DNA of 64,000 bases from Gammaproteobacteria bacterium (GTDB lineage: Bacteria; Pseudomonadota; Gammaproteobacteria; Nitrosococcales; Methylophagaceae), in contig JACUUH010000005.1 of assembly GCA_014859375.1 (NCBI GenBank), positions 1-64,000 on the forward strand, written 5' to 3'. The notes beneath the pieces are model-generated. The model was not told where the DNA came from, searched no databases, and saw nothing but the letters and a program-made list of their open reading frames with translations. Below are positions 13,084-24,456 of this stretch, piece after piece. A program made the position numbers and the translations under genes. Every line of letters starts with the position of its first letter. Position 1 is the stretch's first letter.

Positions 13084-14595
13084 ATGTTTAGTGACTTTCC
13101 TTTATTAAGCTTAATCATTTGGCTACCTATTTTTGGTGGTGTCGCAGTCTTAATTAACGGTGACAACAACCCATGGGCAAGACCATTGTCGTTATTGGTT
13201 TCAGCTGTAACCTTTGTTGCTTCTTTAGGTTTATATGTTGGCTTTGATAACACCACTTATCAGATGCAATTTGTTGAGCAGGCACCGTGGATTGCAAGCT
13301 TTGATATCAACTATTTCCTTGGTATAGATGGCTTTTCAATGCCATTAATTATCCTCACATCATTTTCAACATTATTAGTCGTTGTCGCTGGTTGGGAAGT
13401 GATCAAAGATCGTGTCAGCCACTATATGGCGGCATTTCTGATCATGGAAGGCTTGATGATTGCCGTGTTCTCTGCGCTTGATGCCATCTTGTTTTATGTG
13501 TTTTTTGAGGCAATGTTAATTCCATTGTTTTTGGTGATCGGTATCTGGGGCGGCCCCAATCGGGTTTATGCAACGATTAAGTTCTTTTTATATACCTTGT
13601 TTGGGTCGGTGTTTTTACTGCTTGCGTTGTTATATTTACGGCATGTATCAGGTAGTTTTTCAATACTTGCTTTTCATGATGTTAGCTTATCGATGGCGCA
13701 ACAAACGCTATTATTTTTAGCCTTTTTGATTTCCTTTGCCGTTAAGATCCCAATGTGGCCTGTGCATACTTGGTTGCCTGATGCCCACGTAGAAGCACCA
13801 ACAGGCGGTTCGGTTATTTTGGCTGCCATTACATTAAAAATTGGTGGCTATGGTCTGTTACGATTTGCATTACCGATTACACCTGATGCCAGCATGGCAT
13901 TGGATTGGTTTGTTATTACCTTGTCGTTGATTGGCATTGTTTATATTGGTTTTGTTGCCTTGGTGCAATCTGATCTTAAAAAGCTTATTGCTTATTCAAG
14001 TATTGCTCATATGGGCTTTGTAACCTTGGGTTTATTTATCGTATTTAGGATTTTTGCTAACTCAGCTACTGGCAGTGGAGCTGAGTTAGCCATTGAGGGT
14101 GCAATGGTACAAATGATTTCTCATGGTTTCATTGCAGCAGCTATGTTCTTATCGGTTGGCGTTTTATATGACCGGATGCATACCCGTGAAATTAGTGCCT
14201 ATGGTGGTGTCATAAATACCATGCCTGTATTTGGTGGTTTTGCCGTCTTTTTTGCGATGGCGAATGCTGGCTTGCCAGGTACATCAGGTTTTGTGGGTGA
14301 GTTTATGGTGATTTTAGCCGCATTTCAGGCTGATTTCTGGTTTGCATTTTTGGCTGCAACAACCCTGATTTTAGGTGCGGCCTATACGTTGTGGATGATT
14401 AAACGGGTAATGTTTGGTGAAGTGGCTAATGATCAAGTGGCTCAATTAACAGATATAAATCAGCGTGAATTTATCATATTGGCATCATTGGCCGTTATTG
14501 TGCTGGCAATAGGTTTATGGCCGGCACCGTTGACTGACTTCATGCACAGTTCAGTTGAACATCTATTAACTCAAATTTCACAGTCAAAACTATAA
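13084..14595 (+). CDS. nuoM: NADH-quinone oxidoreductase subunit M
   Basis: [41 protein letters not shown]. Confidence 0.97.
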   Translation: MFSDFPLLSLIIWLPIFGGVAVLINGDNNPWARPLSLLVSAVTFVASLGLYVGFDNTTYQMQFVEQAPWIASFDINYFLGIDGFSMPLIILTSFSTLLVVVAGWEVIKDRVSHYMAAFLIMEGLMIAVFSALDAILFYVFFEAMLIPLFLVIGIWGGPNRVYATIKFFLYTLFGSVFLLLALLYLRHVSGSFSILAFHDVSLSMAQQTLLFLAFLISFAVKIPMWPVHTWLPDAHVEAPTGGSVILAAITLKIGGYGLLRFALPITPDASMALDWFVITLSLIGIVYIGFVALVQSDLKKLIAYSSIAHMGFVTLGLFIVFRIFANSATGSGAELAIEGAMVQMISHGFIAAAMFLSVGVLYDRMHTREISAYGGVINTMPVFGGFAVFFAMANAGLPGTSGFVGEFMVILAAFQADFWFAFLAATTLILGAAYTLWMIKRVMFGEVANDQVAQLTDINQREFIILASLAVIVLAIGLWPAPLTDFMHSSVEHLLTQISQSKL

Positions 14596-14611
14596 GGGCG
14601 AAGACAACACT

Positions 14612-16048
14612 ATGATGTTTGAAGTATCGAATATGTCTTTTGCATTACCAGAAATATTTATGTTGGTAATGGCCTGTGTGATTTTATTAGTCTTGGCTAT
14701 TCGTGGCGACAAGGGGATAAATAGCATCTATGTCCTAAGCCAAATAAGCTTGATTGCTACCGCACTCATTATCTATCAAAGTATAGGCAGCGGTAGTGGA
14801 CTCAGTTTTGATGGTACCTATATTAAAGATACCTTGAGTAATGTATTGAAATTAGCTATATGCCTGATCAATGTATTTGTATTGTTGTATGCCAGTAGTT
14901 ATCTCAAAGCACGTTCTTTGTTCAAAGGTGAGTTTTATGTCTTAGCGTTATTTTCAACATTGGGCATGATGATTATGGCTTCAGCCTATCATTTTTTAAC
15001 CTTGTATTTAGGTTTGGAGCTGATGTCTTTGTGTTTATACGCGATGGTCGCAATGCAGCGAGATTCAGCTGTAGCAACTGAAGCGGCTATGAAGTATTTC
15101 ATATTAGGTGCATTGGCATCGGGTATGTTGCTATACGGCATGTCGATTATTTATGGTGTGACTGGCAGTTTAGCCATTGCCGATATTGCACAGGCGCTAC
15201 AGACTCAAGAGATAGATCAAACGGTATTAAGTTTTGGTTTGGTTTTTCTACTGATTGGTATTGGGTTCAAACTGGGAGCCGTTCCTTTTCATATGTGGTT
15301 GCCCGATGTCTATCATGGTGCGCCAACAGCAATGACCTTATTTATTGCAACTGCACCCAAAATCGCTGCATTTGCGATGGCAATCAGGTTATTAGTTGAT
15401 GGTTTGGGCGAGGGTCAAGCTTATTGGCAAGATATGGCTATTATGCTGTCAGTATTATCAATGATCATCGGTAATGTGGTGGCCATTGCTCAAACAAATT
15501 TAAAACGTATGTTGGCTTATTCAACGATTTCACATGTTGGCTTTATTCTATTAGGTGTGTTGTCGGGTACTGCTCAAGGTTATAGTGCAGCCATGTTTTA
15601 TGTATTGGTCTATTCTCTAATGAGTTTGGGCGGCTTTGGCATGATTATTCTAATGAGTCGCCAAGGCTTTGAGGCTGACAATATTGATGATTTCAAGGGG
15701 CTTAGTCAGCGTAGTCCATGGTTTGCATTAATGATGTTGATCCTAATGTTTTCAATGGCAGGTATTCCACCTTTAGCTGGTTTTTATGCCAAGTTTGCAG
15801 TTATTAATTCGGTCGTTGAAGTTGGGCTTGTTCCTATTGCTATCGTTGCTGTAGTAATGTCTGTTATCGGTGCGTTTTATTATTTACGCGTCATTAAAGT
15901 TATGTATTTTGATAAACCAAGTGATCAAAATATCTTACAAGCACCGAAAGATATGCAGATCGCAATTAGTGTGAATGCATTGCTGGTCTTGGCTTTGGGT
16001 GTTTCTCCCGGCGCTTTAATGGCAATTTGTGCCATCACTTTTTCATAA
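14612..16048 (+). CDS. nuoN: NADH-quinone oxidoreductase subunit N
   Basis: [34 protein letters not shown]; end of operon. Confidence 0.96.
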   Translation: MMFEVSNMSFALPEIFMLVMACVILLVLAIRGDKGINSIYVLSQISLIATALIIYQSIGSGSGLSFDGTYIKDTLSNVLKLAICLINVFVLLYASSYLKARSLFKGEFYVLALFSTLGMMIMASAYHFLTLYLGLELMSLCLYAMVAMQRDSAVATEAAMKYFILGALASGMLLYGMSIIYGVTGSLAIADIAQALQTQEIDQTVLSFGLVFLLIGIGFKLGAVPFHMWLPDVYHGAPTAMTLFIATAPKIAAFAMAIRLLVDGLGEGQAYWQDMAIMLSVLSMIIGNVVAIAQTNLKRMLAYSTISHVGFILLGVLSGTAQGYSAAMFYVLVYSLMSLGGFGMIILMSRQGFEADNIDDFKGLSQRSPWFALMMLILMFSMAGIPPLAGFYAKFAVINSVVEVGLVPIAIVAVVMSVIGAFYYLRVIKVMYFDKPSDQNILQAPKDMQIAISVNALLVLALGVSPGALMAICAITFS

Positions 16049-16057
16049 GTTGTAATT

Positions 16058-16369
16058 ATGTCTCCTGCTACTCTGATATTAGTATTTTTTGTTATAGCAA
16101 ACCTTCCCTGGTTAACAGAACGTGTATTTCTGATCTATAAATTAGCCGCTGTAAAATCAGTATTGATACGATTGATTGAATTAGTCGTGTATTACTTTGT
16201 GTGTTTATTGGTGGCAATTGCATTTGAAATTCAATTCTCAGGTGAAGTCTATCAGCAAGGTTGGGAATTTTTTGTCACAACATTCAGTCTTTTCCTGGTA
16301 TTGGCTGTACCAGGTGTTGTGTATCGATATCAATGGATTCCGATCAATAACAAAGATAAAAAAACATAA
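16058..16369 (+). CDS. DUF2818 family small membrane protein
   Basis: 103 aa hydrophobic, immediately downstream of nuoN as typical of this family; VYQQGWEFFVTTFSLFLVLAVPGVVYRYQW. Confidence 0.7.
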   Translation: MSPATLILVFFVIANLPWLTERVFLIYKLAAVKSVLIRLIELVVYYFVCLLVAIAFEIQFSGEVYQQGWEFFVTTFSLFLVLAVPGVVYRYQWIPINNKDKKT

Positions 16370-16532
16370 ACCTGAGCTTTAAATAGAGTGACACAAAATT
16401 AAAAAACACCGTCTGCAAACAGACTTACTAATTACGTTGATACTAAAGGTGCATAGATCGGAAAATTAGTATAAAATGCATCGGTTTATTTCCATGTTTA
16501 TATAACACCCTACTAATTTTAGAGACAAAACA

Positions 16533-18626
16533 ATGGCTGCAGACTTATCCAAGTACAGAAATATTGGTATTTTCGCGCACGTAGATGCGGGAAAAACCAC
16601 TACAACCGAACGTATCCTTAAACTGACCGGCAAAATCCATAAGTCTGGTGAAACCCATGACGGTGAATCCACCATGGACTTTATGGATCAGGAAGCCGAA
16701 CGTGGTATTACAATTCAATCAGCGGCAACAACCTGTGAATGGAAAGGTTACCGCCTAAACGTTATTGACACTCCTGGACACGTTGACTTCACAATTGAAG
16801 TATATCGTTCATTAAAAGTACTTGATGGTGGTGTCGGTGTTTTCTGTGGTAGTGGTGGTGTTGAACCTCAATCCGAAACCAACTGGCGTTATGCCAATGA
16901 TTCTGAAGTTTCTCGTCTAATCTACGTCAACAAACTGGATCGTATGGGTGCTGATTTCTTCCGCGTAGTGAAACAGGTTGAAGATGTGCTTGCTGCGACA
17001 CCATTGGTCATGGTTTTGCCAATCGGTACTGAAGATGAATTCAAAGGTGTTGTTGATCTGCTGACTCGTAAAGCATGGTACTGGCCCGATGAGAAAGATG
17101 CTGAAAATTATTCAATTGAAGAGCCACCGGCAGAAATGGCGGATCAAATTGAAGAATGGCGCGAAAAATTGATCGAAACTGCTGTTGAGCAAGATGATGA
17201 TTTGATGGAAAAATATCTGGATGGTGAAGAACCAGCTATTGACGATCTAAAAAAATGCATCCGTAAAGGTACTTTGAACCTTGCGTTCTTCCCAACATAT
17301 TGCGGTAGCTCTTTCAAAAACAAAGGCCTGCAATTGATGCTAGATGCTGTTGTTGACTACTTACCTGATCCAACGGAAGTTGATCCTCAACCGGAAGTTG
17401 ATCTTGATGGTAATGAAACAGGTAAAGTTGCAACTGTAACGCCAGATGCACCTTTACGAGCCTTAGCATTCAAAATTATGGATGATCGTTTTGGTGCCTT
17501 AACCTTTATTCGTGTTTATTCTGGCGTTATGAAAAAAGGTGACACCGTATTAAATACATTCACAGGTAAAACCGAACGTATCGGACGTATGGTCGAAATG
17601 CATGCTGACGATCGTAATGAAATTGATAGTGCTCAAGCAGGCGATATCATTGCTGTTATCGGTATGAAAGATGTGCAAACAGGCCATACATTATGCGATC
17701 CTAAAAATCCGGCAACACTTGAACCAATGGTGTTCCCAGATCCCGTTATCTCTATAGCGATTGCACCTAAAGATAAAGGTGCAGCAGAAAAATTGGGTAT
17801 CGCTCTAGGTAAAATGATTAAAGAAGATCCTTCATTCCGCGTTGAAACCGATCAAGACAGTGGCGAAACGATCATGAAGGGTATGGGTGAGCTTCATTTA
17901 GATATCAAAGTAGATATTTTACGTCGCACACATGGTGTCGATGTAATTGTAGGTGAACCACAAGTTGCCTACCGTGAAACAATCACACAACGCGTTGAAG
18001 ATAGCTACACACATAAGAAACAATCAGGTGGTTCTGGTCAATTCGGTAAAATTGATTACATCATCGAACCAGGTGAGCCAGGTAGTGGTTATGTGTTTGA
18101 ATCAACGGTTACTGGTGGTACTGTTCCTCGTGAATTCTGGCCTGCGGTAGAATCTGGCTTCAAGAAAATGATGGATCGTGGTGTATTAGCTGGTTACCCA
18201 TGTTTAGACTTTAAAGTCACATTATATGATGGTAGTTTCCATGCGGTTGACTCATCAGCCATTGCATTTGAATTAGCTGCGATGGCTGCGTATCGTCAAT
18301 CTATGCCTAAAGCGGGTCCTCAATTGATGGAACCAATCATGAAAGTTGACGTGTTCACGCCTGAAGATCATGTGGGCGATGTTATCGGTGACCTTAACCG
18401 TCGTCGTGGTATGATCAAATCACAAGATGCAGGTGCAACAGGTGTTCGTATCAAAGCTGATGTTCCATTAAGTGAAATGTTTGGTTATATCGGCTCTTTA
18501 CGTACTATGACATCTGGTCGTGGTCAATTCTCTATGGAGTTTTTACAATACAACCCGTGTCCTCGTAACGTATCTGAAGAAGTTATTAAAGCTGCTAAAG
18601 AACGTGCAGAGGAAGCTAAGAAATAA
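16533..18626 (+). CDS. Elongation factor G (probable EF-G2-type paralogue)
   Basis: GTPase G1-G4 motifs ([32 protein letters not shown]); [19 protein letters not shown] differs from canonical FusA [19 protein letters not shown]; outside a str operon. Confidence 0.9.
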   Translation: MAADLSKYRNIGIFAHVDAGKTTTTERILKLTGKIHKSGETHDGESTMDFMDQEAERGITIQSAATTCEWKGYRLNVIDTPGHVDFTIEVYRSLKVLDGGVGVFCGSGGVEPQSETNWRYANDSEVSRLIYVNKLDRMGADFFRVVKQVEDVLAATPLVMVLPIGTEDEFKGVVDLLTRKAWYWPDEKDAENYSIEEPPAEMADQIEEWREKLIETAVEQDDDLMEKYLDGEEPAIDDLKKCIRKGTLNLAFFPTYCGSSFKNKGLQLMLDAVVDYLPDPTEVDPQPEVDLDGNETGKVATVTPDAPLRALAFKIMDDRFGALTFIRVYSGVMKKGDTVLNTFTGKTERIGRMVEMHADDRNEIDSAQAGDIIAVIGMKDVQTGHTLCDPKNPATLEPMVFPDPVISIAIAPKDKGAAEKLGIALGKMIKEDPSFRVETDQDSGETIMKGMGELHLDIKVDILRRTHGVDVIVGEPQVAYRETITQRVEDSYTHKKQSGGSGQFGKIDYIIEPGEPGSGYVFESTVTGGTVPREFWPAVESGFKKMMDRGVLAGYPCLDFKVTLYDGSFHAVDSSAIAFELAAMAAYRQSMPKAGPQLMEPIMKVDVFTPEDHVGDVIGDLNRRRGMIKSQDAGATGVRIKADVPLSEMFGYIGSLRTMTSGRGQFSMEFLQYNPCPRNVSEEVIKAAKERAEEAKK

Positions 18627-18644
18627 GTTCTTAGTTATAAAATT

Positions 18645-18673
18645 AAAAAGGCCGGTTTTACCGGCCTTTTTTT
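18645..18673 (+). terminator. Rho-independent terminator after the EF-G gene
   Basis: AAAAAGGCCGGTTTTACCGGCCTTTTTTT. Confidence 0.92.
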
Positions 18674-18713
18674 ATTTGATATTTTATGTTTAGCTAGTAA
18701 GATTCAATGCTGA

Positions 18714-18801
18714 CTAGGGTCTGTTTATCTTTCATTTTCGCCTCGTTCGACGAAAAAACAGCCTCCAGCAGTGGTGACGATGAAAGATCAACAGACCCTA
18801 G
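18714..18801. mobile_element. 88-bp MITE-like inverted-repeat element
   Basis: CTAGGGTCTGTTtATCTTTCAT ... ATGAAAGATcAACAGACCCTAG: 22-bp terminal inverted repeats with 1 mismatch; outer CTAG could be a 4-bp target duplication. Confidence 0.6.
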
Positions 18802-18810
18802 TATTGTTGA

Positions 18811-19788
18811 TTAATATAGCTTTGTTTCAGTATTTTCTTTTTGGTCTTGCGCTAACACCTCAAGGATATAGTGCATATCTTCAGGCATATCTACCTGCCA
18901 TGATACTTCTTCGCCCGTTTCAGGATGAATAAAACCCAATAAACCCGCATGCAATGCTTGTCGTCTAAAACCTTGTAATGCAGTTTGAGTTTGTTCGCTG
19001 GCACCTTTTGGTAGCCGTAAACGTCCGCCATAAACTGGATCACCTAATAATGGATAACGAATATGTGCCATATGTACCCTGATTTGGTGAGTACGGCCTG
19101 TTTCTAGCTGACAACGGATATGTGTATGTGCACGATAACGGTGTTGTACCCGATAATGGGTTACAGCATGTTTACCTGAACCTATGACTGCTTGGCGTTT
19201 ACGATCGATGGGGTGACGACCAATGGGTTGATCAACCGTACCACCGGCTGTCATAACACCCATTGCAATTGCTTGATATTCACGAAGCACAGTATGTTCT
19301 TGTAGTTGTATGACTAAAGAATTATGGGCTTGTAGGGTTTTGGCTATCATCAATAATCCGGTCGTACCTTTATCAATACGATGAACAATACCTGCGCGAG
19401 GAATGCCCTCTAATTGAGGACAATGATGAAGTAGGGCGTTAACCAATGTACCTTCATGATTACCCGCCCCTGGATGAACAACCATACCAGCAGGTTTATT
19501 GAGAATAATAACGGAATCATCTTCGTGAATAATATCTAGTTCAATTGCTTCAGCCGACCAGCTATCATCGACAACGTCTATTTCTGCTGAAATAACAACG
19601 CTTTCACCACCTGAAATAGCATCGCGTGGGCGAAGCTGTATACCATCGATTGATACGTCACCCGATTTAATCCATTTAGTGAGTCGACCTCGCGAGAAGT
19701 CCGGGAATAATTGAGCAAGTGCTTGGTCTAAGCGCATACCTGCGAGTTCATCTGGTATGATGCCTTCAAGTTGTAATTGTTCTGCCAT
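18811..19788 (-). CDS. rluD: 23S rRNA pseudouridine synthase RluD
   Basis: S4-like N-terminus, HRIDKGTTGLLMIAK catalytic motif, TGRTHQIRVHMAHI. Confidence 0.93.
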   Translation of the reverse strand: MAEQLQLEGIIPDELAGMRLDQALAQLFPDFSRGRLTKWIKSGDVSIDGIQLRPRDAISGGESVVISAEIDVVDDSWSAEAIELDIIHEDDSVIILNKPAGMVVHPGAGNHEGTLVNALLHHCPQLEGIPRAGIVHRIDKGTTGLLMIAKTLQAHNSLVIQLQEHTVLREYQAIAMGVMTAGGTVDQPIGRHPIDRKRQAVIGSGKHAVTHYRVQHRYRAHTHIRCQLETGRTHQIRVHMAHIRYPLLGDPVYGGRLRLPKGASEQTQTALQGFRRQALHAGLLGFIHPETGEEVSWQVDMPEDMHYILEVLAQDQKENTETKLY

Positions 19789-19873
19789 AAATCACTATCT
19801 AAGTTGAATGTAGCGAACTATTATAGCCTAGGCTATAAGTAATAACTTGGTTTGAGGTGAATAGGGGATTGAT

Positions 19874-20176
19874 ATGCTACGTAAGACACTATTATGGTCG
19901 GTTCTAGTCGTGACATTGCTGCCTTATGCGCATGCACAAGATAGCGTTCGGAATGTTGAATTACTCGCATCTTCATGTGCTGCATGCCATGGCACCAACG
20001 GTCACAGTGTCGGTGGCACACCAAGCTTAGCTGGTTTGGCTTCAGCTCATATCATAGAACAAATGCGACAATTTATTGATGGAGAACGACCTTCAACAGT
20101 GATGTTGCATCATGCAAGTGCTTATACAATAGAAGAAATTGAACTCATGGCAGATTATTTTTCAAAACAAAAATAA
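19874..20176 (+). CDS. Periplasmic monoheme cytochrome c, FccA-like (sulfide dehydrogenase cytochrome subunit family)
   Basis: Signal peptide, CAACHGTNGHSVGGTPSLAG haem motif, STVM, YTIEEIELMADYF. Confidence 0.75.
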   Translation: MLRKTLLWSVLVVTLLPYAHAQDSVRNVELLASSCAACHGTNGHSVGGTPSLAGLASAHIIEQMRQFIDGERPSTVMLHHASAYTIEEIELMADYFSKQK

Positions 20177-20399
20177 CGATTATTCACTAGCATAATCAGA
20201 CATAATCAGATGACATCTGAATGATGTATGTTATTGACTAATAATAAATTTAGCGAATAAAAGCTTATTGATTGCTATCTGATAATTATCCTGTTAGTGT
20301 ACCGTTTCCAACCGGTTGTTGGAGGTTATAAATTATGTTTATAGCCGTTTTAGGTGAGTCGAACTCACTGAGTTAAAATTTTAAATTAAGAGTATTTGT

Positions 20400-20612
20400 A
20401 TGTCTGAAAAAGTAACAGGAAGTGTAAAGTGGTTTGACGCAACAAAAGGTTTCGGCTTTTTAGAGCGTGAAGGTGGCGATGATGTATTTGTTCACTTCCG
20501 TGCGATCCAAGGTGATGGTTTTAAAACGTTAGATGAAGGTCAACGTGTTGAATTTAGTGTGACTAAAGGCGACAAAGGTTGGCAGGCAGAACAAGTAACG
20601 GTTATAAACTAA
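20400..20612 (+). CDS. Cold-shock domain protein
   Basis: [31 protein letters not shown]. Confidence 0.95.
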   Translation: MSEKVTGSVKWFDATKGFGFLEREGGDDVFVHFRAIQGDGFKTLDEGQRVEFSVTKGDKGWQAEQVTVIN

Positions 20613-21448
20613 GCTTTAGTTGAATCGCTAAGCTGACACAGAGGGCAATAAAATGTTGCTCTCTGTGTTTCTTTAAAATGTTTTATCTCGCTTCCGCAAT
20701 GGAGGCAAGCTTGACCTTCCCGACCATAGACATTAAGTTCTTGTGCAAAATAGCCCGGTTTTCCATCGGCTTTCCTAAAATCCTTTAACGTTGTTCCACC
20801 CGCTTGAATCGCTTTATCCAAGACAAGTTTTATCTGTGCTACTAATTGCTCACAGTGTTGTAGTGTAAGCTGGTTTGCTACTGTTTTTGGATGAATGCCC
20901 GCTAAGAATAGCGCTTCATTTGCATAGATATTACCAACGCCTACCACAATCTTACTATTCATGATCACTGTTTTAATGCTGCTCGTCCGTGATCGAATTT
21001 GTTGCCATAGATAGACGCTATCAAATTCATCAGTAAGGGGTTCTGGTCCTAAATAGTTTAATAGTGGATGCTGCTCTGGATCAGTATCTATCCACAAAAC
21101 TGCACCAAAACGTCTAGGATCGTTATATCGCAGGACATAGCCATCTTTAAATTCGATATCAACATGATCATGTTTTAGCACAGTCTTGGCTTGTTGTTTT
21201 TGTAATATGCGTAATTTTCCAGACATACCAAGATGTATGATTAAGCAACCACTATCGGTCTGAAATAGCAGGTATTTACCTCTTCGAGACAGCCCAGTGA
21301 TTGTTCTGCCATCAAGGATGGAAGCAAGATCAGGATTAATAGGCCAACGCAGTGAGAAATGTCTAATAATGACCTGTGTTATTTCATTATCTACAACATA
21401 GGCTTCTATGCCGCGTTTAGTCGTTTCTACTTCAGGTAATTCGGGCAT
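20609..21448 (-). CDS. mutM: Formamidopyrimidine-DNA glycosylase
   Basis: [15 protein letters not shown] start; C-terminal zinc finger [25 protein letters not shown]. Confidence 0.97.
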   Translation of the reverse strand: MPELPEVETTKRGIEAYVVDNEITQVIIRHFSLRWPINPDLASILDGRTITGLSRRGKYLLFQTDSGCLIIHLGMSGKLRILQKQQAKTVLKHDHVDIEFKDGYVLRYNDPRRFGAVLWIDTDPEQHPLLNYLGPEPLTDEFDSVYLWQQIRSRTSSIKTVIMNSKIVVGVGNIYANEALFLAGIHPKTVANQLTLQHCEQLVAQIKLVLDKAIQAGGTTLKDFRKADGKPGYFAQELNVYGREGQACLHCGSEIKHFKETQRATFYCPLCQLSDSTKA

Positions 21449-22332
21449 TATTGAGAACGGTCTATAACAGCGAATAATTGATTCAACATTGAAATCGGAA
21501 ATTGATATTTTAGCTGAGATTGATCATCGATAACCGAAAGACTATTTTCGTTGACTACTATCGACAAGCTGATTGTCGCAGCTTGATTTTTGAATGTTAT
21601 TTCTACTGTATGTTGAGCGGTTGCGTGTTCCTTGTCGGTGAGTGGTAATACTTGAGTAGCATAAGCATGTTGCCAGGTTTGGATTAGGCCTGTTAAGGCA
21701 TCAACACTAAGCGTTCCTTCATTTGTTTGCCAGTGGCCATTGTGTTGAGTGACAGTGATAGTATCTTTGGACAGTCGATTATCGGCATCTAAGGTTGGCA
21801 GTGACAGTGTTTCAATCGTTTTATTCAAGGCGAATAAACGATTGTCAATGAAGCTGCTTGCACTGGCATTAAGTAACGGGGTGACGTGATCATCAATAAG
21901 ATGAATAGTGTCTCTATACAAAATATAACGATGCTTGCTCAATGTTTCTGTTGCCCCAAATTGAAATAACTGATCGTTAAGTCTGACGCTGGGAGATGCG
22001 TCATTAAGTTCAAAACGTGATAATTCAGTGTCATCTTTTGGCGTAAGTTGAGCAAAACTGGCTGTTGATAATAACGATAAAATCAGCTGTATTCGAGTAT
22101 CGTTGGCTTTAGCCGTAAGGGGTTGGATCAGCTGCCAGCCATTATCTTGTTTTGTAAGCAAGATAGTATCGTTGTTTGGGCGGGTAATCGTAATACGACT
22201 GATAGATTCTCTAGCAATAGATGTTAGGGCAGAATAGCTGTTATCACTAGTTGGTACTGTTTGGCTGTTAAACATGTAGAGCACTACTACTATAATGACA
22301 AGTAACAAGTTGATTAGATAACGTGAATTCAT
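21448..22332 (-). CDS. DUF4340 domain-containing protein
   Basis: One N-terminal TM segment, ITITRPNNDTILLTKQDNGWQLIQPL; operon with GldG-like protein. Confidence 0.75.
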   Translation of the reverse strand: MNSRYLINLLLVIIVVVLYMFNSQTVPTSDNSYSALTSIARESISRITITRPNNDTILLTKQDNGWQLIQPLTAKANDTRIQLILSLLSTASFAQLTPKDDTELSRFELNDASPSVRLNDQLFQFGATETLSKHRYILYRDTIHLIDDHVTPLLNASASSFIDNRLFALNKTIETLSLPTLDADNRLSKDTITVTQHNGHWQTNEGTLSVDALTGLIQTWQHAYATQVLPLTDKEHATAQHTVEITFKNQAATISLSIVVNENSLSVIDDQSQLKYQFPISMLNQLFAVIDRSQ

Positions 22333-23702
22333 CGTTTTCTTCTAATCCACCACAGTCCAAAGCCGATAGTGGCTAATAAAAGAGGTAGTGCTATCAAAAA
22401 GCCTAAACCGATAATTAAGGATTGGGTGGGACTTAAATCCAGCGTATTATCTATGGTTGTTTTTACCGGTATTTCAACCAGACTGTCATCACCCACAACC
22501 CAATTGACCAAGGCGATACCTAATTCAAGGTTTGAACCATTACCAATATAGGTGTTTGATAGAAAGTCGCCATCACCAATAACGGCAATACGTTGTTGTT
22601 TGGCTGACGTTATTGCATTGTCAATTTTTGGCGTAATTAAATAGCCAAGCGTGAGCGGACCGGCGGTATCCAAGCCTTCATCAAGACTAAGAAGATTGTT
22701 GTCTTGAGTTGCTACAGCCTCACTCCATGCATTGTCTTGTGTCATCAATAACGGTGTGTACTGCCAGGATGATAAATCATCATTAACTACATCGATAGCC
22801 GTTGCGTGAGGAAATAAGGTTACGCCCTTGGTTGCAAGGCCGACAGGATGATTGGCATAGTCAATAATAAGTGTAAATTCAGGGTTAGTAATTCCCAACA
22901 TTTCAGCATTAGGATCAATCACGGTACCATTGATGAATTCAAGCCCGAGTTGTTCAGCTATGGCATCTAGTTGGGCATTATTATTGGGTTCTGCTAACCA
23001 GATAACACTGCCACCATTGGTAATATAGTCTCGAATAAGTGCAATTTCACCCTCTAACCATGCTTGTTCAGGGCTGGCTATAACGATTGCTGCTGTGTTA
23101 CTTGGAATTTGACTATTCTCAACTAAATTTAACCCTAAAAGCTTAAAGCCTTTTTGTTTTAGATTTTCTCCCCACACCGACAGGTTAAAGTTAGCGTGAT
23201 TGAGCGGTGTTCTTTCACCATGGCCTTCAATGAAGATTAACCATGGTTCATGTTGTCGAGAAACAGTAATCAATGCATTCGTCAGCGATTGTTCAGATAA
23301 ATCGAAGACGTGTTGTTGTTTATCTCCTAGGGTGACAACCATTTCACCTTGCTGTTGAATATTAAGTTGGCGTGTTTTTTCAGGTTCAAAATCAGGATTG
23401 ATAATGTTGATTTTGAGCTTGTCACTATTACGTTGATAACGCTCCAGCAAGGAATCAAGAGCCTGATAATATTGACTATTATCTGGACTAACAAATGCTT
23501 CGATGGTGATCGTCTGATCTAATTGCCCTAATAACGTTAACGTTGTTTCAGACAGGCTATAGCGGTTATTTGCTGTCCAGTCTGAACTGATATTTGTGTT
23601 CAAACTCAGTTGAGCGAACAATGTTGTGACAGCAATCAGCAAAATATAAAAGATGGTATTTTGCAGACTTAATTTACGGTGTGTGCTGGCGTTGATTTTC
23701 AT
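22329..23702 (-). CDS. GldG-family ABC transporter auxiliary protein
   Basis: N- and C-terminal TM, LSETTLTLLGQLDQTITIEAFVSP, LIFIEGHGERTP, GGSVIWLAEP; next to ABC-2 permease. Confidence 0.8.
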   Translation of the reverse strand: MKINASTHRKLSLQNTIFYILLIAVTTLFAQLSLNTNISSDWTANNRYSLSETTLTLLGQLDQTITIEAFVSPDNSQYYQALDSLLERYQRNSDKLKINIINPDFEPEKTRQLNIQQQGEMVVTLGDKQQHVFDLSEQSLTNALITVSRQHEPWLIFIEGHGERTPLNHANFNLSVWGENLKQKGFKLLGLNLVENSQIPSNTAAIVIASPEQAWLEGEIALIRDYITNGGSVIWLAEPNNNAQLDAIAEQLGLEFINGTVIDPNAEMLGITNPEFTLIIDYANHPVGLATKGVTLFPHATAIDVVNDDLSSWQYTPLLMTQDNAWSEAVATQDNNLLSLDEGLDTAGPLTLGYLITPKIDNAITSAKQQRIAVIGDGDFLSNTYIGNGSNLELGIALVNWVVGDDSLVEIPVKTTIDNTLDLSPTQSLIIGLGFLIALPLLLATIGFGLWWIRRKR

Positions 23703-23703
23703 A

Positions 23704-24456
23704 TTAGTTCAAGCGCTCAGAATCTAAATGTCGAATTGTTAAAGTAAGAAACAGACTGATAATGATCAGGTAATAGGCAATATCACTGCTATTTACTTCA
23801 CCTTGTAACAAGGTTTCAAAATGGCGTAGCAGTGATAACCAGTTAAATAAGCCTGAACTTTCGCCAGCCATTTGATTTGTTCCTGCCCAGTCTATTATCC
23901 ATAATAAAAATAAACCACTAAATGTGGTCATGGCTGCGATCGCAGGTTGTTTGGTCAGTGAAGATAAATAGAGTCCAATGGCTGAGAAGCTGGCGACTAA
24001 TAATACTAAACCCAGTAAACCGGCAGTGATAACACCATAGTCGATAGCGCTACCAATGGATAAAGACAATGCCATTAAACAAATCAGTGCTAACAGTATG
24101 ATGAAAAAGCCCAGGGTTCCAAAGAATTTACCAAATGCGATCTGGTAGATAGATAATGGTGCAGACAGTAACAATGGCAAACTGTCATTACGCCGTTCTT
24201 CAGCAATGAGGCGCATGGTGATGAGTGGTGTAATTAATAACAAAATAGTAGCGGTATTACTAAATAACGGCACAATAATCAGTTCCGTGACACCTGGAGC
24301 GCCAGGAATGGCAGAAATTTTTGCTTGTATTTGAACAAAATTATCAATGTGGGTTAAAAACAAATAGGCTAGGATCAGCGTGCTCAATGCCAATATAAGC
24401 CACGCGAGAGGCGATAAAAATAGACGGTAAAGTTCGTTACGAGCAAGGCTAAACAT
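23704..24456 (-). CDS. ABC-2 type transporter permease
   Basis: Six TM-type hydrophobic segments, LLITPLITMRLIAEERRNDSLPLLLSAPLS. Confidence 0.88.
   Translation of the reverse strand: MFSLARNELYRLFLSPLAWLILALSTLILAYLFLTHIDNFVQIQAKISAIPGAPGVTELIIVPLFSNTATILLLITPLITMRLIAEERRNDSLPLLLSAPLSIYQIAFGKFFGTLGFFIILLALICLMALSLSIGSAIDYGVITAGLLGLVLLVASFSAIGLYLSSLTKQPAIAAMTTFSGLFLLWIIDWAGTNQMAGESSGLFNWLSLLRHFETLLQGEVNSSDIAYYLIIISLFLTLTIRHLDSERLN

Noticed and set aside
20177-20399. Hairpins (TCCAACCGGTTGTTGGA, GGTGAGTCGAACTCAC) upstream of the csp gene as a thermosensor RNA
   Set aside because: Long 5' regions are expected for cold-shock genes, but the structures are short and not compared with known motifs; not enough to call.
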